Source: Methanoculleus oceani (GTDB lineage Archaea; Halobacteriota; Methanomicrobia; Methanomicrobiales; Methanoculleaceae). Taken from it: a DNA stretch of 64,000 nt. Shown one piece after another: positions 17,970-26,102 of this stretch; position 1 is the first letter of the stretch, and every line of letters begins with the position of its first letter. A program made the position numbers and the translations under genes. The notes below the pieces were generated by a model. It ran no database searches, was not told the origin of the DNA, and worked only from the letters and a program-made list of their open reading frames with translations. The stretch is taken from contig NZ_QFDM01000001.1 in NCBI RefSeq assembly GCF_023702065.1, positions 496,001 to 560,000 of the forward strand, read 5' to 3'.

Positions 17970-19433
17970 TTACGCAGAGCCCTTCCGCTCCGCGTCCTTC
18001 TTTTTGTAGCCCTCAAGCAGGATCGTCGTCAGGTTCTTCACGGGTGCGTCCGTACTATCCGCAATATGGAACTCGCAGAACGGACAGACCGTCACCACCA
18101 CGTCCGCACCGGTCGCCTTCACGGCCTCGTCGCGCTTCGCCCCGAGCGCTTTCGCCTCCTCCGGCACCCCTGACCGGACGCCGCCGCCGGCGCCGCAGCA
18201 CTGCGAGGGCATCTCCACGAACTCCCGGACGGCCTGCCGGAGAAGCACCCGCGGCTGCTCGCTGATCCCCTGGCCCCGGAGGAGGTGGCAGGGGTCGTGG
18301 TAGGTCGCCCTGACGTCGAGCTTCGCCGGGAGCTCGATCCCGTACTCCGTCAGGATCTCGGTGACGTCTTTGACCTCGAACGGCGTCTCGTAATCGTTCT
18401 TCAGCGTCGCCCCGCACCCGGCGCAGATCGTCATCACGGTCTTGATCCCCCGGCGGGCGAAGGCCTCGATGTTCTTCCTCTTCAGGTCAGCGACATACGA
18501 CGTCTGCCCCGTCCGGATCAGCGGCGAGCCGCAGCAGACCTGGTCGTGGGGGACGATCACCCGGATCCCGTTGCGCTTCATGACCTCCATCGCGTCGAGC
18601 GCCGTCTGCGGCACCCGGCCGTTGAACATGCACCCGACGAAGAACCCCACCTCGCCGCGGACGGGGCCGTCGGGCTCGATCACCTCGGGCACCTGCTCGA
18701 GGAAGGTCGGCTGCGTCCGCTCGACGCTCCGTCCCGTCTCCTGCACCAGTCGCGCCACCTCCTGGTGGCGGGGGAGGGTCAGCCCGCGGCGGTTCGCGAG
18801 CTCCCTGAGCTTCTCGATCGCCTTGCCCGGGACGTCGATCTCCTTCGGGCAGACCTCCGTGCACCGCTTGCAGGTCGTGCAGTAGAAGAGCCCTTTCTCG
18901 ATGGCGTCGGTGATCCGGTCCCCCGAGTCCCGGGGGTCGAGGGCGAGGCGCATCTCCTGCCGGAGCACCGTCGGCCCCGCGAACTCCGTCACCTGGAGGG
19001 CCGGGCAGGCCGATACGCAGGAGAGGCACTCGATACAGTCCCGGAGCGGCTTGATCGCCTCGATCTCCTCCAGGGACGGGAGTCCTGCATCCGGCGCCGG
19101 ACATATCCGGGCGATCTTCGCGATGACCGGGCTCATGTCCACCGTCAGGTCCTTCAAGACCGGGAGGTCCAGCGGCTCGATCGTCATACCGTCGCGGGCC
19201 TCCTCCATGCAGGCCAGGCCGGGCTTCCCGTCCACCCGGACGGCGCAGCTCCCGCACTGCCCGGACCCGCAGCAGTAGCGGTAGGCGAGCGTCGGGTCGT
19301 GCTCATCGTGGACCGCGTGGAGGGCGTGGAGCACCCGGGCACCCTCATTTACCCGGACGGCGTACTCCTCGAAGTGCGGCTCCGCGTCCACGGCCGGGTC
19401 GAAGCGCGAGACCCGGATCGTGATCTCCTTCAT
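17970..19433 (-). CDS. tfrB: Thiol:fumarate reductase subunit B (Fe-S, CCG domains)
   Basis: This is a 487-residue fusion. The N-terminal 2Fe-2S plant-ferredoxin-type domain (CCGSGQCGSCAVRVDGKPGLAC) is followed by two 4Fe-4S motifs (CIECLSCVSACP, CTTCKRCTEVCP), as in succinate dehydrogenase subunit B. Two cysteine-rich CCG domains then appear (VCCGSPLIRTG and CCGAGGGVRSG), as in heterodisulfide reductase subunit B. This architecture is diagnostic of methanogen TfrB, which oxidises coenzyme M and coenzyme B thiols to the heterodisulfide while electrons go to fumarate. ATG overlaps the tfrA stop by 4 nt. The enzyme is cytoplasmic and supplies succinate for the incomplete reductive TCA branch. 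Confidence 0.93.
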   Translation of the reverse strand: MKEITIRVSRFDPAVDAEPHFEEYAVRVNEGARVLHALHAVHDEHDPTLAYRYCCGSGQCGSCAVRVDGKPGLACMEEARDGMTIEPLDLPVLKDLTVDMSPVIAKIARICPAPDAGLPSLEEIEAIKPLRDCIECLSCVSACPALQVTEFAGPTVLRQEMRLALDPRDSGDRITDAIEKGLFYCTTCKRCTEVCPKEIDVPGKAIEKLRELANRRGLTLPRHQEVARLVQETGRSVERTQPTFLEQVPEVIEPDGPVRGEVGFFVGCMFNGRVPQTALDAMEVMKRNGIRVIVPHDQVCCGSPLIRTGQTSYVADLKRKNIEAFARRGIKTVMTICAGCGATLKNDYETPFEVKDVTEILTEYGIELPAKLDVRATYHDPCHLLRGQGISEQPRVLLRQAVREFVEMPSQCCGAGGGVRSGVPEEAKALGAKRDEAVKATGADVVVTVCPFCEFHIADSTDAPVKNLTTILLEGYKKKDAERKGSA

Positions 19434-21061
19434 GCCGGCACCTCCCGCCGCTCGATCCCTTCATGCGCGAGCGAGACGTAGGTGTGGGAAAACGGCGAAG
19501 TCGCCGGGTCCGTCGCGACCTCAGCGTCCAGCCGGACGTGAGCCCCCCGGTTCTCGGGCCGCAGTAGAGCGCACCTGACGATCAGGGACGCCGTAGTGCA
19601 CATGTTCCGGATCGTGCAGCACTCGAGAAGGTTCGCGGTCGAGGCAGCGCAGAGCCGCTTGTCCGCCAGTCGCCGGACGTGCCCGAGCGCCGTCCGGAGG
19701 TCGGGGGCGTTCCGGAAGATCCCGGCCTGGTTCCACATCGTGAGTTTCAGGTCCTTCCTGACCTCTGCAGGGCTTATTACTCCCTCGAAGAACCCATCGA
19801 GCATCCGGGTTACCTCATCGACCCGGGCGGGATCGATCCGGCCGCTCCGTTCCGGTGCCTTCCCGGCGAACTCCCCGGCGCGCTTCCCGAAGACCTGCGT
19901 ATCCGCGAGGGCATTCCCGCCGAGGCGGTTTGCGCCGTGCACCCCCCCGGTCACCTCCCCGCAGGCGAAGAGGCCGGGGATGGTCGTCCGGCACTCCGGG
20001 GTGATCCGGAGCCCGCCCATGATGTGGTGGGCGGTGGGCGCCACCTCCATCGGTTCCCGCCGGATATCCACGCCGAACGCGAGGAACTGCTCGAGCATCA
20101 CCGGGAGCCGGGTCTCGATCCTCTCTCTCGGGAGGTGGGTCACGTCCAGGTAGACCCCGCCGCGGTTCGTCCCCCGGCCCTCCAGCACCTCGGTCGCGAT
20201 CGCTCTCGCAACCACGTCCCGGGTGGAGAGTTCCATCCGCTCGGGGTCGTAGCGCTCCATGAACCGCTCCCGCCGCGCGTTTAAGAGGATACCCCCCTCG
20301 CCCCGGACCGCCTCCGTCACCAGGCGACCGCGGGCGTCGTAGGGGTAGACCGCGCCGGTCGGGTGGAACTGGACCATCTCCATGTCGATCAGTTCCGCAC
20401 CCGCCCGGTAGGCCATGGCGAACCCGTCCCCGGTTCCGGCGGCGGAGTTCGTGGATATATCGTAAGCCTGCGTCCCTCCGCCGGTCGCGAGCACCGTGGC
20501 GTCGGCCCGGAAGAGCATGGGGTTCCCGTCCCGGTCGAGAGCGACGGCGCCGGCGACGGCGCCGTTCTCGTCTTTTACGAGGTCGACGACCGAGACCTCC
20601 TGGTAGAGGTGTGTATCGGTCGCGTCGAGCCGGTCGAGGAGCGTCATGATCATCTCGTGGCCGGTCCGGTCCCCGGCGTAGCAGGTCCGGGGGAACCGCT
20701 GCCCGCCGAACGGCCGCTGCGCGACCTGTCGGTCTTCCGTCACGTCGAAGACCGCACCCCACCGGACGAGGTCCGCCATCCGTTCGGGGGCCTCACGGGT
20801 CAGTGCGTCCACCAGAGCGGGGTCGTTGAGGTATGCCCCGCCCTTCAGCGTGTCCTCACGATGAACCTCGACGGAATCCCGGTCGCGCAGCACGGCGTTA
20901 AACCCGCCTTCCGCCATCGTCGTACACCCGCCCTTGCCGGCGATGGTCTTGGAGACCAGGACCACACCGCCGTACCGGGAGGCCTCGACGGCAGCCCGTA
21001 CCCCGGCGCCGCCACTTCCGATAACCAGCACGTGCGCGTCCACAATCTCGTCTACAAGCAT
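19430..21061 (-). CDS. tfrA: Thiol:fumarate reductase subunit A (flavoprotein)
   Basis: From ATG 21061 the protein has 543 residues. The FAD-binding motif is VLVIGSGGAGVRAAVEAS. KGGCTTMAEGGFNAVL, FHPTGAVYPYDARGRLVTEAVRGEGGIL and the substrate/flavin region HHIMGGLRITPECRTTIPGLFACGEVTGGVHGANRLGGNAL match fumarate reductase/succinate dehydrogenase subunit A. An in-frame ATG at 21091 would add ten residues but lies over a TATA-like sequence. The shorter start puts the Rossmann fold at the usual distance and would be nearly leaderless. It forms the fumarate-reducing half of TfrAB. Confidence 0.92.
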   Translation of the reverse strand: MLVDEIVDAHVLVIGSGGAGVRAAVEASRYGGVVLVSKTIAGKGGCTTMAEGGFNAVLRDRDSVEVHREDTLKGGAYLNDPALVDALTREAPERMADLVRWGAVFDVTEDRQVAQRPFGGQRFPRTCYAGDRTGHEMIMTLLDRLDATDTHLYQEVSVVDLVKDENGAVAGAVALDRDGNPMLFRADATVLATGGGTQAYDISTNSAAGTGDGFAMAYRAGAELIDMEMVQFHPTGAVYPYDARGRLVTEAVRGEGGILLNARRERFMERYDPERMELSTRDVVARAIATEVLEGRGTNRGGVYLDVTHLPRERIETRLPVMLEQFLAFGVDIRREPMEVAPTAHHIMGGLRITPECRTTIPGLFACGEVTGGVHGANRLGGNALADTQVFGKRAGEFAGKAPERSGRIDPARVDEVTRMLDGFFEGVISPAEVRKDLKLTMWNQAGIFRNAPDLRTALGHVRRLADKRLCAASTANLLECCTIRNMCTTASLIVRCALLRPENRGAHVRLDAEVATDPATSPFSHTYVSLAHEGIERREVPA

Positions 21062-21079
21062 CTTATTAGTCGGTGCGTT

Positions 21080-21087
21080 GTATAATA
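21080..21087. promoter_or_regulatory. Shared TATA-like element between tfrAB and aspartate kinase
   Basis: GTATAATA is read as GTATAATACC on the plus strand and GGTATTATAC on the minus strand. Plus-strand use predicts a start near 21110 for the kinase (ATG 21122). Minus-strand use predicts a start near 21060, at the tfrA ATG. Confidence 0.4.
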
Positions 21088-21121
21088 CCATAAAGTAATT
21101 GCAGGGGACAAGTGAGCCAGA

Positions 21122-22522
21122 ATGAGGCTTTTAATGAAATTTGGCGGCACCTCCGTCGGTGAGGCAGACTGTATCCGGCGGGTCGCAGACATCGTGGAAT
21201 CGCACCGTGCAGCAGATGACGAGGTCGCGGTAGTCGTATCAGCATGCTCGGGGATCACCGACCAGATCATCGCGGTGGCCGATGAGGTCATAACGAGCAA
21301 GGAGCAACCCCCGATCGGGACGCTTCTGTCGGCGATGCGGACCCGGCACACCCGGCTCCTCGGCGAGACGGCTCCCGACTACGTCGACGAGGTGACGGCG
21401 GTCATCGACGACCGGCTCACCCGACTGCAGAACATCCTCACCGCGGTGCATACCCTCAAGGAGCTGACTCCCCGGTCCCGCGACTACATCATCTCCTTCG
21501 GAGAGCGGCTCTCCGCCCCGATCGTGAGCGCCGCCCTCCGGCAGCGTGGCATCTCCTCGGTCGTCCTCGACGGCGCCGAGGCCGGGATCGTCACGACGGC
21601 GAACCACGGGGACGCTCGCGCCCTCCCCGCGAGCGAGACGAGCATCCGGAGCCGGGTCGCCCCGCTGCTCGTCGATGCCGTCCCGGTTATCATGGGCTTT
21701 ATGGGAGCGACCGAGCAGGGCGTCATCACCACGCTCGGGCGGAGCGGTTCCGACTACTCGGCCGCCGTCGTCGGCGCCGGGATCGATGCCGACGAGATCT
21801 GGATCTGGACCGATGTCGACGGGGTGATGACCTCCGATCCCCGGATCATCAAGGATGCTCGGGTCCTCGACGACATCTCCTACCTCGAGGTGATGGAACT
21901 CTCCTTCTTCGGTGCAAAGGTCCTCCACCCGCGTTCGATCGAACCCGCGATGCAGAAGGACATCCCGATCCGGGTCAAGAACTCTTTTAAGCCCGAAGTC
22001 CCCGGCACCCTCGTCCTTCGCGACAAGCACCAGGAGAAGCGGGTGGTCAAGGCCATCGCCCTGATCGAGAAGGTGGCGCTGGTCAACATCAACGGCGCCC
22101 AGATGGTCGGCCGCCCCGGCGTGGCGAAGACGATCTTCTCCGCGCTTGCCGAGCGGGAGGTGAACGTCATGATGATCTCGCAGGGCTCAAGCGAGGCCAA
22201 CATCTCTCTCATCATCGACGAGTCTCACCTGGACGCCGCCATCGGGGCCCTCAACCCGATAGCGAAGCAGGGTATCGTGCGAGAGGTCACCTACGACCGG
22301 GACGTCGCCGCGGTCGCCGTCGTGGGTGCGGGGATGGCCGGCACCCCGGGGACGGGGGGCCGGATCTTCTCCGCGCTCGGCCGGGCCTCTATCAACACCA
22401 TGATGATCTCGCAGGGCTCAAGCGAGGTGAACGTCTCGTTCGTCGTGACAGACGGGGACGGCAAACGTGCCCTGCAGGTACTGCACGACGAATTCCGTCT
22501 CTCGGAGAACTCAGATGACTGA
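21122..22522 (+). CDS. lysC: Aspartate kinase
   Basis: This 466-residue protein starts MRLLMKFGGTSVGEAD, the aspartokinase signature. It also has TLGRSGSDYSAAVVGAGIDADEIWIWTDVDGVMTSDPRI (nucleotide/aspartate site) and FFGAKVLHPRS. Two ACT regulatory domains follow (VALVNINGAQMVGRPG...MISQGSSEANIS and AVVGAGMAGTPG...MISQGSSEVNVS). It phosphorylates aspartate in the first step toward lysine, threonine and methionine, and the ACT pair suggests end-product inhibition. The stop overlaps purM by 8 nt. Lysine is also the substrate of the ablAB pathway nearby. Confidence 0.93.
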   Translation: MRLLMKFGGTSVGEADCIRRVADIVESHRAADDEVAVVVSACSGITDQIIAVADEVITSKEQPPIGTLLSAMRTRHTRLLGETAPDYVDEVTAVIDDRLTRLQNILTAVHTLKELTPRSRDYIISFGERLSAPIVSAALRQRGISSVVLDGAEAGIVTTANHGDARALPASETSIRSRVAPLLVDAVPVIMGFMGATEQGVITTLGRSGSDYSAAVVGAGIDADEIWIWTDVDGVMTSDPRIIKDARVLDDISYLEVMELSFFGAKVLHPRSIEPAMQKDIPIRVKNSFKPEVPGTLVLRDKHQEKRVVKAIALIEKVALVNINGAQMVGRPGVAKTIFSALAEREVNVMMISQGSSEANISLIIDESHLDAAIGALNPIAKQGIVREVTYDRDVAAVAVVGAGMAGTPGTGGRIFSALGRASINTMMISQGSSEVNVSFVVTDGDGKRALQVLHDEFRLSENSDD

Positions 22523-23513
22523 AGAAGAACATACCTACCGCAAAGCCGGGGTCGATATCGACCTCGAGGCCCGGGCGGTCCGGGCGCTGATCGACGGCCT
22601 CACCTACCGGAGGACCGGCGCGTTCCCGATGCTCGGGAAGGTCGGCCACTTTGCCGGGCTGATCGACTGCGGGCCGTACGTTCTCGCGCTCGCGGTCGAC
22701 GGCGTCGGCACCAAGATGCTCGTCGCGGACGCGCTTCGTGACTGGAGCACCGTCGGGATCGACTGCATCGCGATGAACGTCAACGACCTCTACGTGATGA
22801 ACCTCGAACCGGTGGCGTTCGTCGATTACATTGCGACCGACGCGCTCTCGCCCGAGAAGATGGCCCAGATCGGCGAAGGGTTGAACGAGGGGGCGAGGCT
22901 TGCGAACATGAACATCGTCGGCGGCGAGACCGCGACCCTCAAGGGGCTCGTGAACGGCCTCGACCTCGCGGGAACCTGCCTCGGGGTCCAGAAGAAGGAG
23001 AAGGTCGTCACCGGCGAGGGGATCGTCCCCGGCGACCTGATCGTCGGGGTCCCCTCGAGCGGCGTCCATAGCAACGGCTTAACGCTCGCCCGCAAGGTCG
23101 TCGAGGACTGCGGATCCTACGATACCCGTCTCTCGAACGGCAAGACCCTCGGCGAAGAACTCCTGACGCCGACCAGGATCTACCACGAGGTGCTCCGGGT
23201 GACGGAGGTCTGCACCGTCCACGGGATGTGTCACGTCACCGGCGGGGGCCTCCTGAACTTCCAGCGGCTCACGGAGTACGGGTTCTCCATCACCGATCCC
23301 CTCGCCGTCCCCGTCATCTTCCGCTGGCTGCAGGAGACCGGCGGGATCAGCGAGATGGAGATGTACCGCACCTTCAACATGGGCATGGGCTACGCTTTCG
23401 TCGCCCCGGCCGAAAGCGTGGCCGCAATTCAGGCGGTCATCCCCGACGCCCGGGTGGTCGGCGAAGTGACGGAAGAACCCGGTGTGCGGTTGAGAGGTGC
23501 GACGGTTCGTTAG
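22515..23513 (+). CDS. purM: Phosphoribosylformylglycinamidine cyclo-ligase (AIR synthetase)
   Basis: From ATG 22515 the enzyme has 332 residues. Family motifs are TYRKAGVDID, VLALAVDGVGTKMLVAD, GIDCIAMNVNDL, NIVGGETATLKG, GVPSSGVHSNGLTLARKV, HVTGGGLLNFQRL and NMGMGYAFV. It closes the imidazole ring of 5-aminoimidazole ribotide in purine synthesis using ATP. The start overlaps the kinase stop, so translation is coupled. The last codons (GATVR, stop) lie in a hairpin-element sequence that recurs near 29.35 kb, so the native C-terminus may have been altered by a few residues. Confidence 0.93.
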   Translation: MTEEEHTYRKAGVDIDLEARAVRALIDGLTYRRTGAFPMLGKVGHFAGLIDCGPYVLALAVDGVGTKMLVADALRDWSTVGIDCIAMNVNDLYVMNLEPVAFVDYIATDALSPEKMAQIGEGLNEGARLANMNIVGGETATLKGLVNGLDLAGTCLGVQKKEKVVTGEGIVPGDLIVGVPSSGVHSNGLTLARKVVEDCGSYDTRLSNGKTLGEELLTPTRIYHEVLRVTEVCTVHGMCHVTGGGLLNFQRLTEYGFSITDPLAVPVIFRWLQETGGISEMEMYRTFNMGMGYAFVAPAESVAAIQAVIPDARVVGEVTEEPGVRLRGATVR

Positions 23514-23600
23514 AACCGGAGCTTGAGAGAACGCGAAGCGTTTTCGAATGCGACGGACGGAACGTCCGGAGCACGAGCACCGCAGGAGCGGAGTTAGGGC
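23505..23600. repeat. Dispersed small-hairpin element, copy 1
   Basis: The stretch contains AACGC-GAA-GCGTT, GGAC-GGAAC-GTCC and CCGC-AGGA-GCGG. It shares GGTTCGTTAGAAC and TTGAGAGAACGCGAAGCGTTTTCGA-type sequence with the region at 29260-29480, where it lies in the opposite orientation. It begins over the purM stop codon. The following bases to 23788 have no supported gene. Confidence 0.65.
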
Positions 23601-23788
23601 ACCATTAGATGCCAATAACTCTCATCTCCCTTTAAGTTCTGTACGTCCGCGCTGTTATCCGCAAGATCACGGCACTCATCGTCTCTTCGGTCGTGCTCGC
23701 ACCTGGAGGTGCTCACTACGTTCACGTATACTAATGCTTCACGCGAAGATGCGACCAGTCATGTTCCGTTCGCCACATTTTCTTCCGT

Positions 23789-24025
23789 TCACGCCCCGCC
23801 GCCTGCCTCCTCGAAGTAGTGCAACGCCTCGGGGACCTGTTGCCGGACCCGCTGGAGGAAGTGGTTTGTAAGGTCTGGGTCGGCTATCCTGAGCGAGTGC
23901 TGCATCGCCCGCTCCGTCTCCTTGGTGAGTTCGCCCCGCTGGTCCATCTCCGTCTTGATGTCATGGACGGCGTTTTCGACCTCCTCTTCGCTCTCCCATT
24001 TCAGCACAGATATCGTTCGTGCCAT
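23789..24025 (-). CDS. Small acidic hypothetical protein
   Basis: This is a 78-residue soluble protein, MARTISVLKWESEEEVENAV and on to ETERAMQHSLRIADPDLTNHF. The start is set at the second ATG because GAGGTGA lies six bases before it and directly abuts the first ATG (24031). It is helical and charged with no cysteines or membrane segment. I do not recognise the family. It lies head-to-tail behind the ZPR1-like and SepF genes. Confidence 0.65.
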   Translation of the reverse strand: MARTISVLKWESEEEVENAVHDIKTEMDQRGELTKETERAMQHSLRIADPDLTNHFLQRVRQQVPEALHYFEEAGGGA

Positions 24026-24103
24026 TTGCATTCACCTCAGGGCGTCGCGTATGGGAGGAGGTCCTACTTTAGATTAACCCCTGAGGGGCAAAAAAGAAAG
24101 GTA

Positions 24104-24631
24104 TCAGGTTTCTTCCCGATCAAGGAGCATCTTTTCGGCTTTTTCACTGACAAGCGCGCTGTTCCCGGCGGGGTCCTCGAGGATCACCGTGAATGGGAAG
24201 GCCACCTCCCGTGCAGCGCCGATCGTCTCCTGCATCCGGAGTGCGGCCGTCCGCTCGTCGTCGCTCTCGGGGTTCGCGAGGATCGTCTCCAACGCCTGCT
24301 CGAAGCGGGAGAGGACTCCCTCGATGTTGGTGACGAACCCTTCGCAGGCGGTGCCGGGCTCGACCTTCAGCCCGAGTTCCGGGATCTCGATCGTCCCCGT
24401 CGTGCTCCGCGCCACCCGGATGGCGAGGTCGTCGGGCTCCTCGACCCGCACCGTCCACCGGACCGGGTCGCCCTCCCCGAGGATGATGGTGTCGGTATGC
24501 CGGTAGCCGCATGCGTCGCAGGCGATTGCGACGAGCAGGAGGTCGGAGAAGTGGGGGATCTCCAGGCGGTGATAAACGATCCGGATCTCGCCCCCGCACG
24601 CGGGGCAGGTTCCCTGATAGGAATCCCGCAC
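24104..24631 (-). CDS. ZPR1-type zinc finger protein
   Basis: This is a 175-residue single ZPR1 domain: CPACGG (7-12 region), then YHRLEIPHFSDLLLVAIACDACGYRHTDTI with the second CXXC, followed by the beta-rich part IEIPELGLKVEPGTACEGFVTNIEG. Archaeal ZPR1 homologues are single-domain; the eukaryotic protein binds the elongation factor eEF1A, but the archaeal role is unproven. The GTG start shares one base with the SepF stop (TAGTG), so the two genes are tightly coupled. Confidence 0.88.
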   Translation of the reverse strand: MRDSYQGTCPACGGEIRIVYHRLEIPHFSDLLLVAIACDACGYRHTDTIILGEGDPVRWTVRVEEPDDLAIRVARSTTGTIEIPELGLKVEPGTACEGFVTNIEGVLSRFEQALETILANPESDDERTAALRMQETIGAAREVAFPFTVILEDPAGNSALVSEKAEKMLLDREET

Positions 24632-25008
24632 TAGATGCCACCGCCGATCTTCTCGCGGGAGACCTTGACGGACATGGGCGTGATGAGGACGTATTTCTGC
24701 TCCCCGAGGCCGACGATGTCGCCGTTCACGTCCTTTGCCACGTCGCGGAGATCCTTTAAGACCCGCTCGAACGTCACTTTGTCCATCTTCAGCCGCCCGA
24801 TATCGACGATGACGATGTTGCCGTTGTAGACCTCGTCTTTGACGCGGGGGGTGTCTTTGAGGTCGGCGATGGTGGCGATCTTGATGTACATGGATGCCGG
24901 TGCTTCTTCGTTCGATCCCTCGTAGGAAGCGAGGTCGAGTTCCATGTAGTCCTCTTCATTTTTTGCGGGACTTTTACCGAGGATGCTGTCAAAGAGCTTT
25001 TTAACCAT
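24631..25008 (-). CDS. sepF: Cell division protein SepF
   Basis: The 125 residues start with a short amphipathic membrane-binding helix (MVKKLFDSILGK), then an acidic linker and the SepF core: ASMYIKIATIADL, VYNGNIVIVDIGRLKMDK, RVLKDLRDVAKDVNGDIVGLGEQKYVLITP. In archaea with FtsZ, SepF tethers the division ring to the membrane. It overlaps the ZPR1-like gene by one base. AT-rich sequence just upstream (25009-25058) probably carries its promoter. Confidence 0.9.
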   Translation of the reverse strand: MVKKLFDSILGKSPAKNEEDYMELDLASYEGSNEEAPASMYIKIATIADLKDTPRVKDEVYNGNIVIVDIGRLKMDKVTFERVLKDLRDVAKDVNGDIVGLGEQKYVLITPMSVKVSREKIGGGI

Positions 25009-25058
25009 AGAAAAAGTGAGGAATGAATTTTATTTAATAGTATCTTTTAATTTCTCCG

Positions 25059-25556
25059 TTATATCTCAAGATTCCAGATATCGTCCCCGACATAGTGGAC
25101 GCTTTTGACCGACTTGCCCTTCTCCTGCCGCTCCATATCGGCGGCATCGAAGAGCGCAATCCCGATTGCGAGCGGTTTGCCATAACGCTCCTCGACGACC
25201 TGTACGGGGTGTCCCGCCCGGATATCCGGCGAGATCGAGACGATCCCGGGGCGCATGGCATCCGCGCCGTTGGCGACGAACCTGACCGCACCGGCGTCGA
25301 CCACCACCCGCCGCTCGGGGATCGGGTGCTCGATGAGGCCCCGCAGGCTGGGAAAGGCCCAGTCCCCGGAGGCTATCAGGAGCGGCTTTTTATCGACGAG
25401 GTAGATCCCGACGGAAGCATCCGTCTCCACCCGCTCGATCCGGTCGGATCGAAAGAGGTCGGCCGACGCTCCGATCTCGTCGGCAAGCTGACCCAGGAGA
25501 TCGGCGATCTGTGACTTCCGGATGACGTGACGTTTTTTTACGGTGATCTTTGGCAT
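25059..25556 (-). CDS. PUA-domain RNA-binding protein
   Basis: The 165 residues from ATG 25556 have GAGGT eight to nine bases upstream. The N-terminal part MPKITVKKRHVIRKSQIADL is basic. The C-terminal half is a PUA domain: RVVVDAGAVRFVANGADAMRPGIVSISPDIRAGHPVQVVEERYGKPLAIGIAL. Such stand-alone PUA proteins are conserved in Euryarchaeota and thought to act in RNA modification or translation. It is divergent from the SmAP gene and has its own TATA box. Confidence 0.88.
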   Translation of the reverse strand: MPKITVKKRHVIRKSQIADLLGQLADEIGASADLFRSDRIERVETDASVGIYLVDKKPLLIASGDWAFPSLRGLIEHPIPERRVVVDAGAVRFVANGADAMRPGIVSISPDIRAGHPVQVVEERYGKPLAIGIALFDAADMERQEKGKSVKSVHYVGDDIWNLEI

Positions 25557-25600
25557 GTAATCGATACCTCGAGGAAGTGTTAACCCTCGCGCAACAACGC

Positions 25601-25614
25601 GGTTATATTTAAGT
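25601..25614 (-). promoter_or_regulatory. TATA box of the PUA gene
   Basis: ACTTAAATATAACC on the minus strand predicts initiation near 25581, giving a 25-nt leader with GAGGT before ATG 25556. Confidence 0.55.
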
Positions 25615-25626
25615 AGCTTCCTCACT

Positions 25627-25637
25627 CAAATATATTA
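25627..25637 (+). promoter_or_regulatory. TATA box of SmAP-rpl37e
   Basis: CAAATATATTA lies about 35 nt before ATG 25667, predicting a short leader starting near 25658. Confidence 0.5.
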
Positions 25638-25666
25638 CTCCAGAAAGGACGGCACAGGGTAATCAT

Positions 25667-25894
25667 ATGACGCCAAGACCGTTGGATATTTTAGATCAGG
25701 TACTGAATCGTCAGCCCGTCATCATCAGCCTGAAAGGTGGGAGGGAGATCCGGGGGATCCTCCAGGGATACGACGTTCACATGAATCTGGTATTGGATAA
25801 GGCAGAAGAAGAAGTGGACGGCGCGGCGCAGAAACTCGGCACGTTGATCGTCCGCGGTGACAATGTGATCTACATTACCCCTTCAGTTGAATAA
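25667..25894 (+). CDS. Sm-like archaeal RNA-binding protein (SmAP/LSm)
   Basis: The 75 residues carry the Sm1 motif [32 protein letters not shown] and the Sm2 motif [13 protein letters not shown]. The conserved MNLVL and RGDN residues that bind uridine in the heptameric ring are present. These proteins act in RNA metabolism. It is followed at 16 nt by ribosomal protein L37e, the usual archaeal pairing. Confidence 0.95.
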   Translation: MTPRPLDILDQVLNRQPVIISLKGGREIRGILQGYDVHMNLVLDKAEEEVDGAAQKLGTLIVRGDNVIYITPSVE

Positions 25895-25910
25895 CATTAG
25901 GTGAGAGAGA

Positions 25911-26093
25911 ATGTCAAAAGGCACACCCTCAATGGGCAAGCGGCAGAAGCGCACCCACATCGCCTGCAGGCGTTGCGGCAAGATCTCGTTCCACGCACAG
26001 CACAAGGTCTGTGCGGCCTGTGGCTTTGGCAGAAGCCGGAGAATCCGCAGTTACCGCTGGACAGAGAAGAAAGCAAAGGTACCGACGCATTAG
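25911..26093 (+). CDS. rpl37e: 50S ribosomal protein L37e
   Basis: This 60-residue basic zinc-ribbon protein shows [23 protein letters not shown] and [17 protein letters not shown], giving the CXXC-X14-CXXC ligand set. It binds 23S rRNA in the large subunit. An AGGTGAG site lies before the ATG. It is co-directional with SmAP and purF, with only 9 nt before purF. Confidence 0.95.
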   Translation: MSKGTPSMGKRQKRTHIACRRCGKISFHAQHKVCAACGFGRSRRIRSYRWTEKKAKVPTH

Positions 26094-26102
26094 AGTTGTA
26101 TC

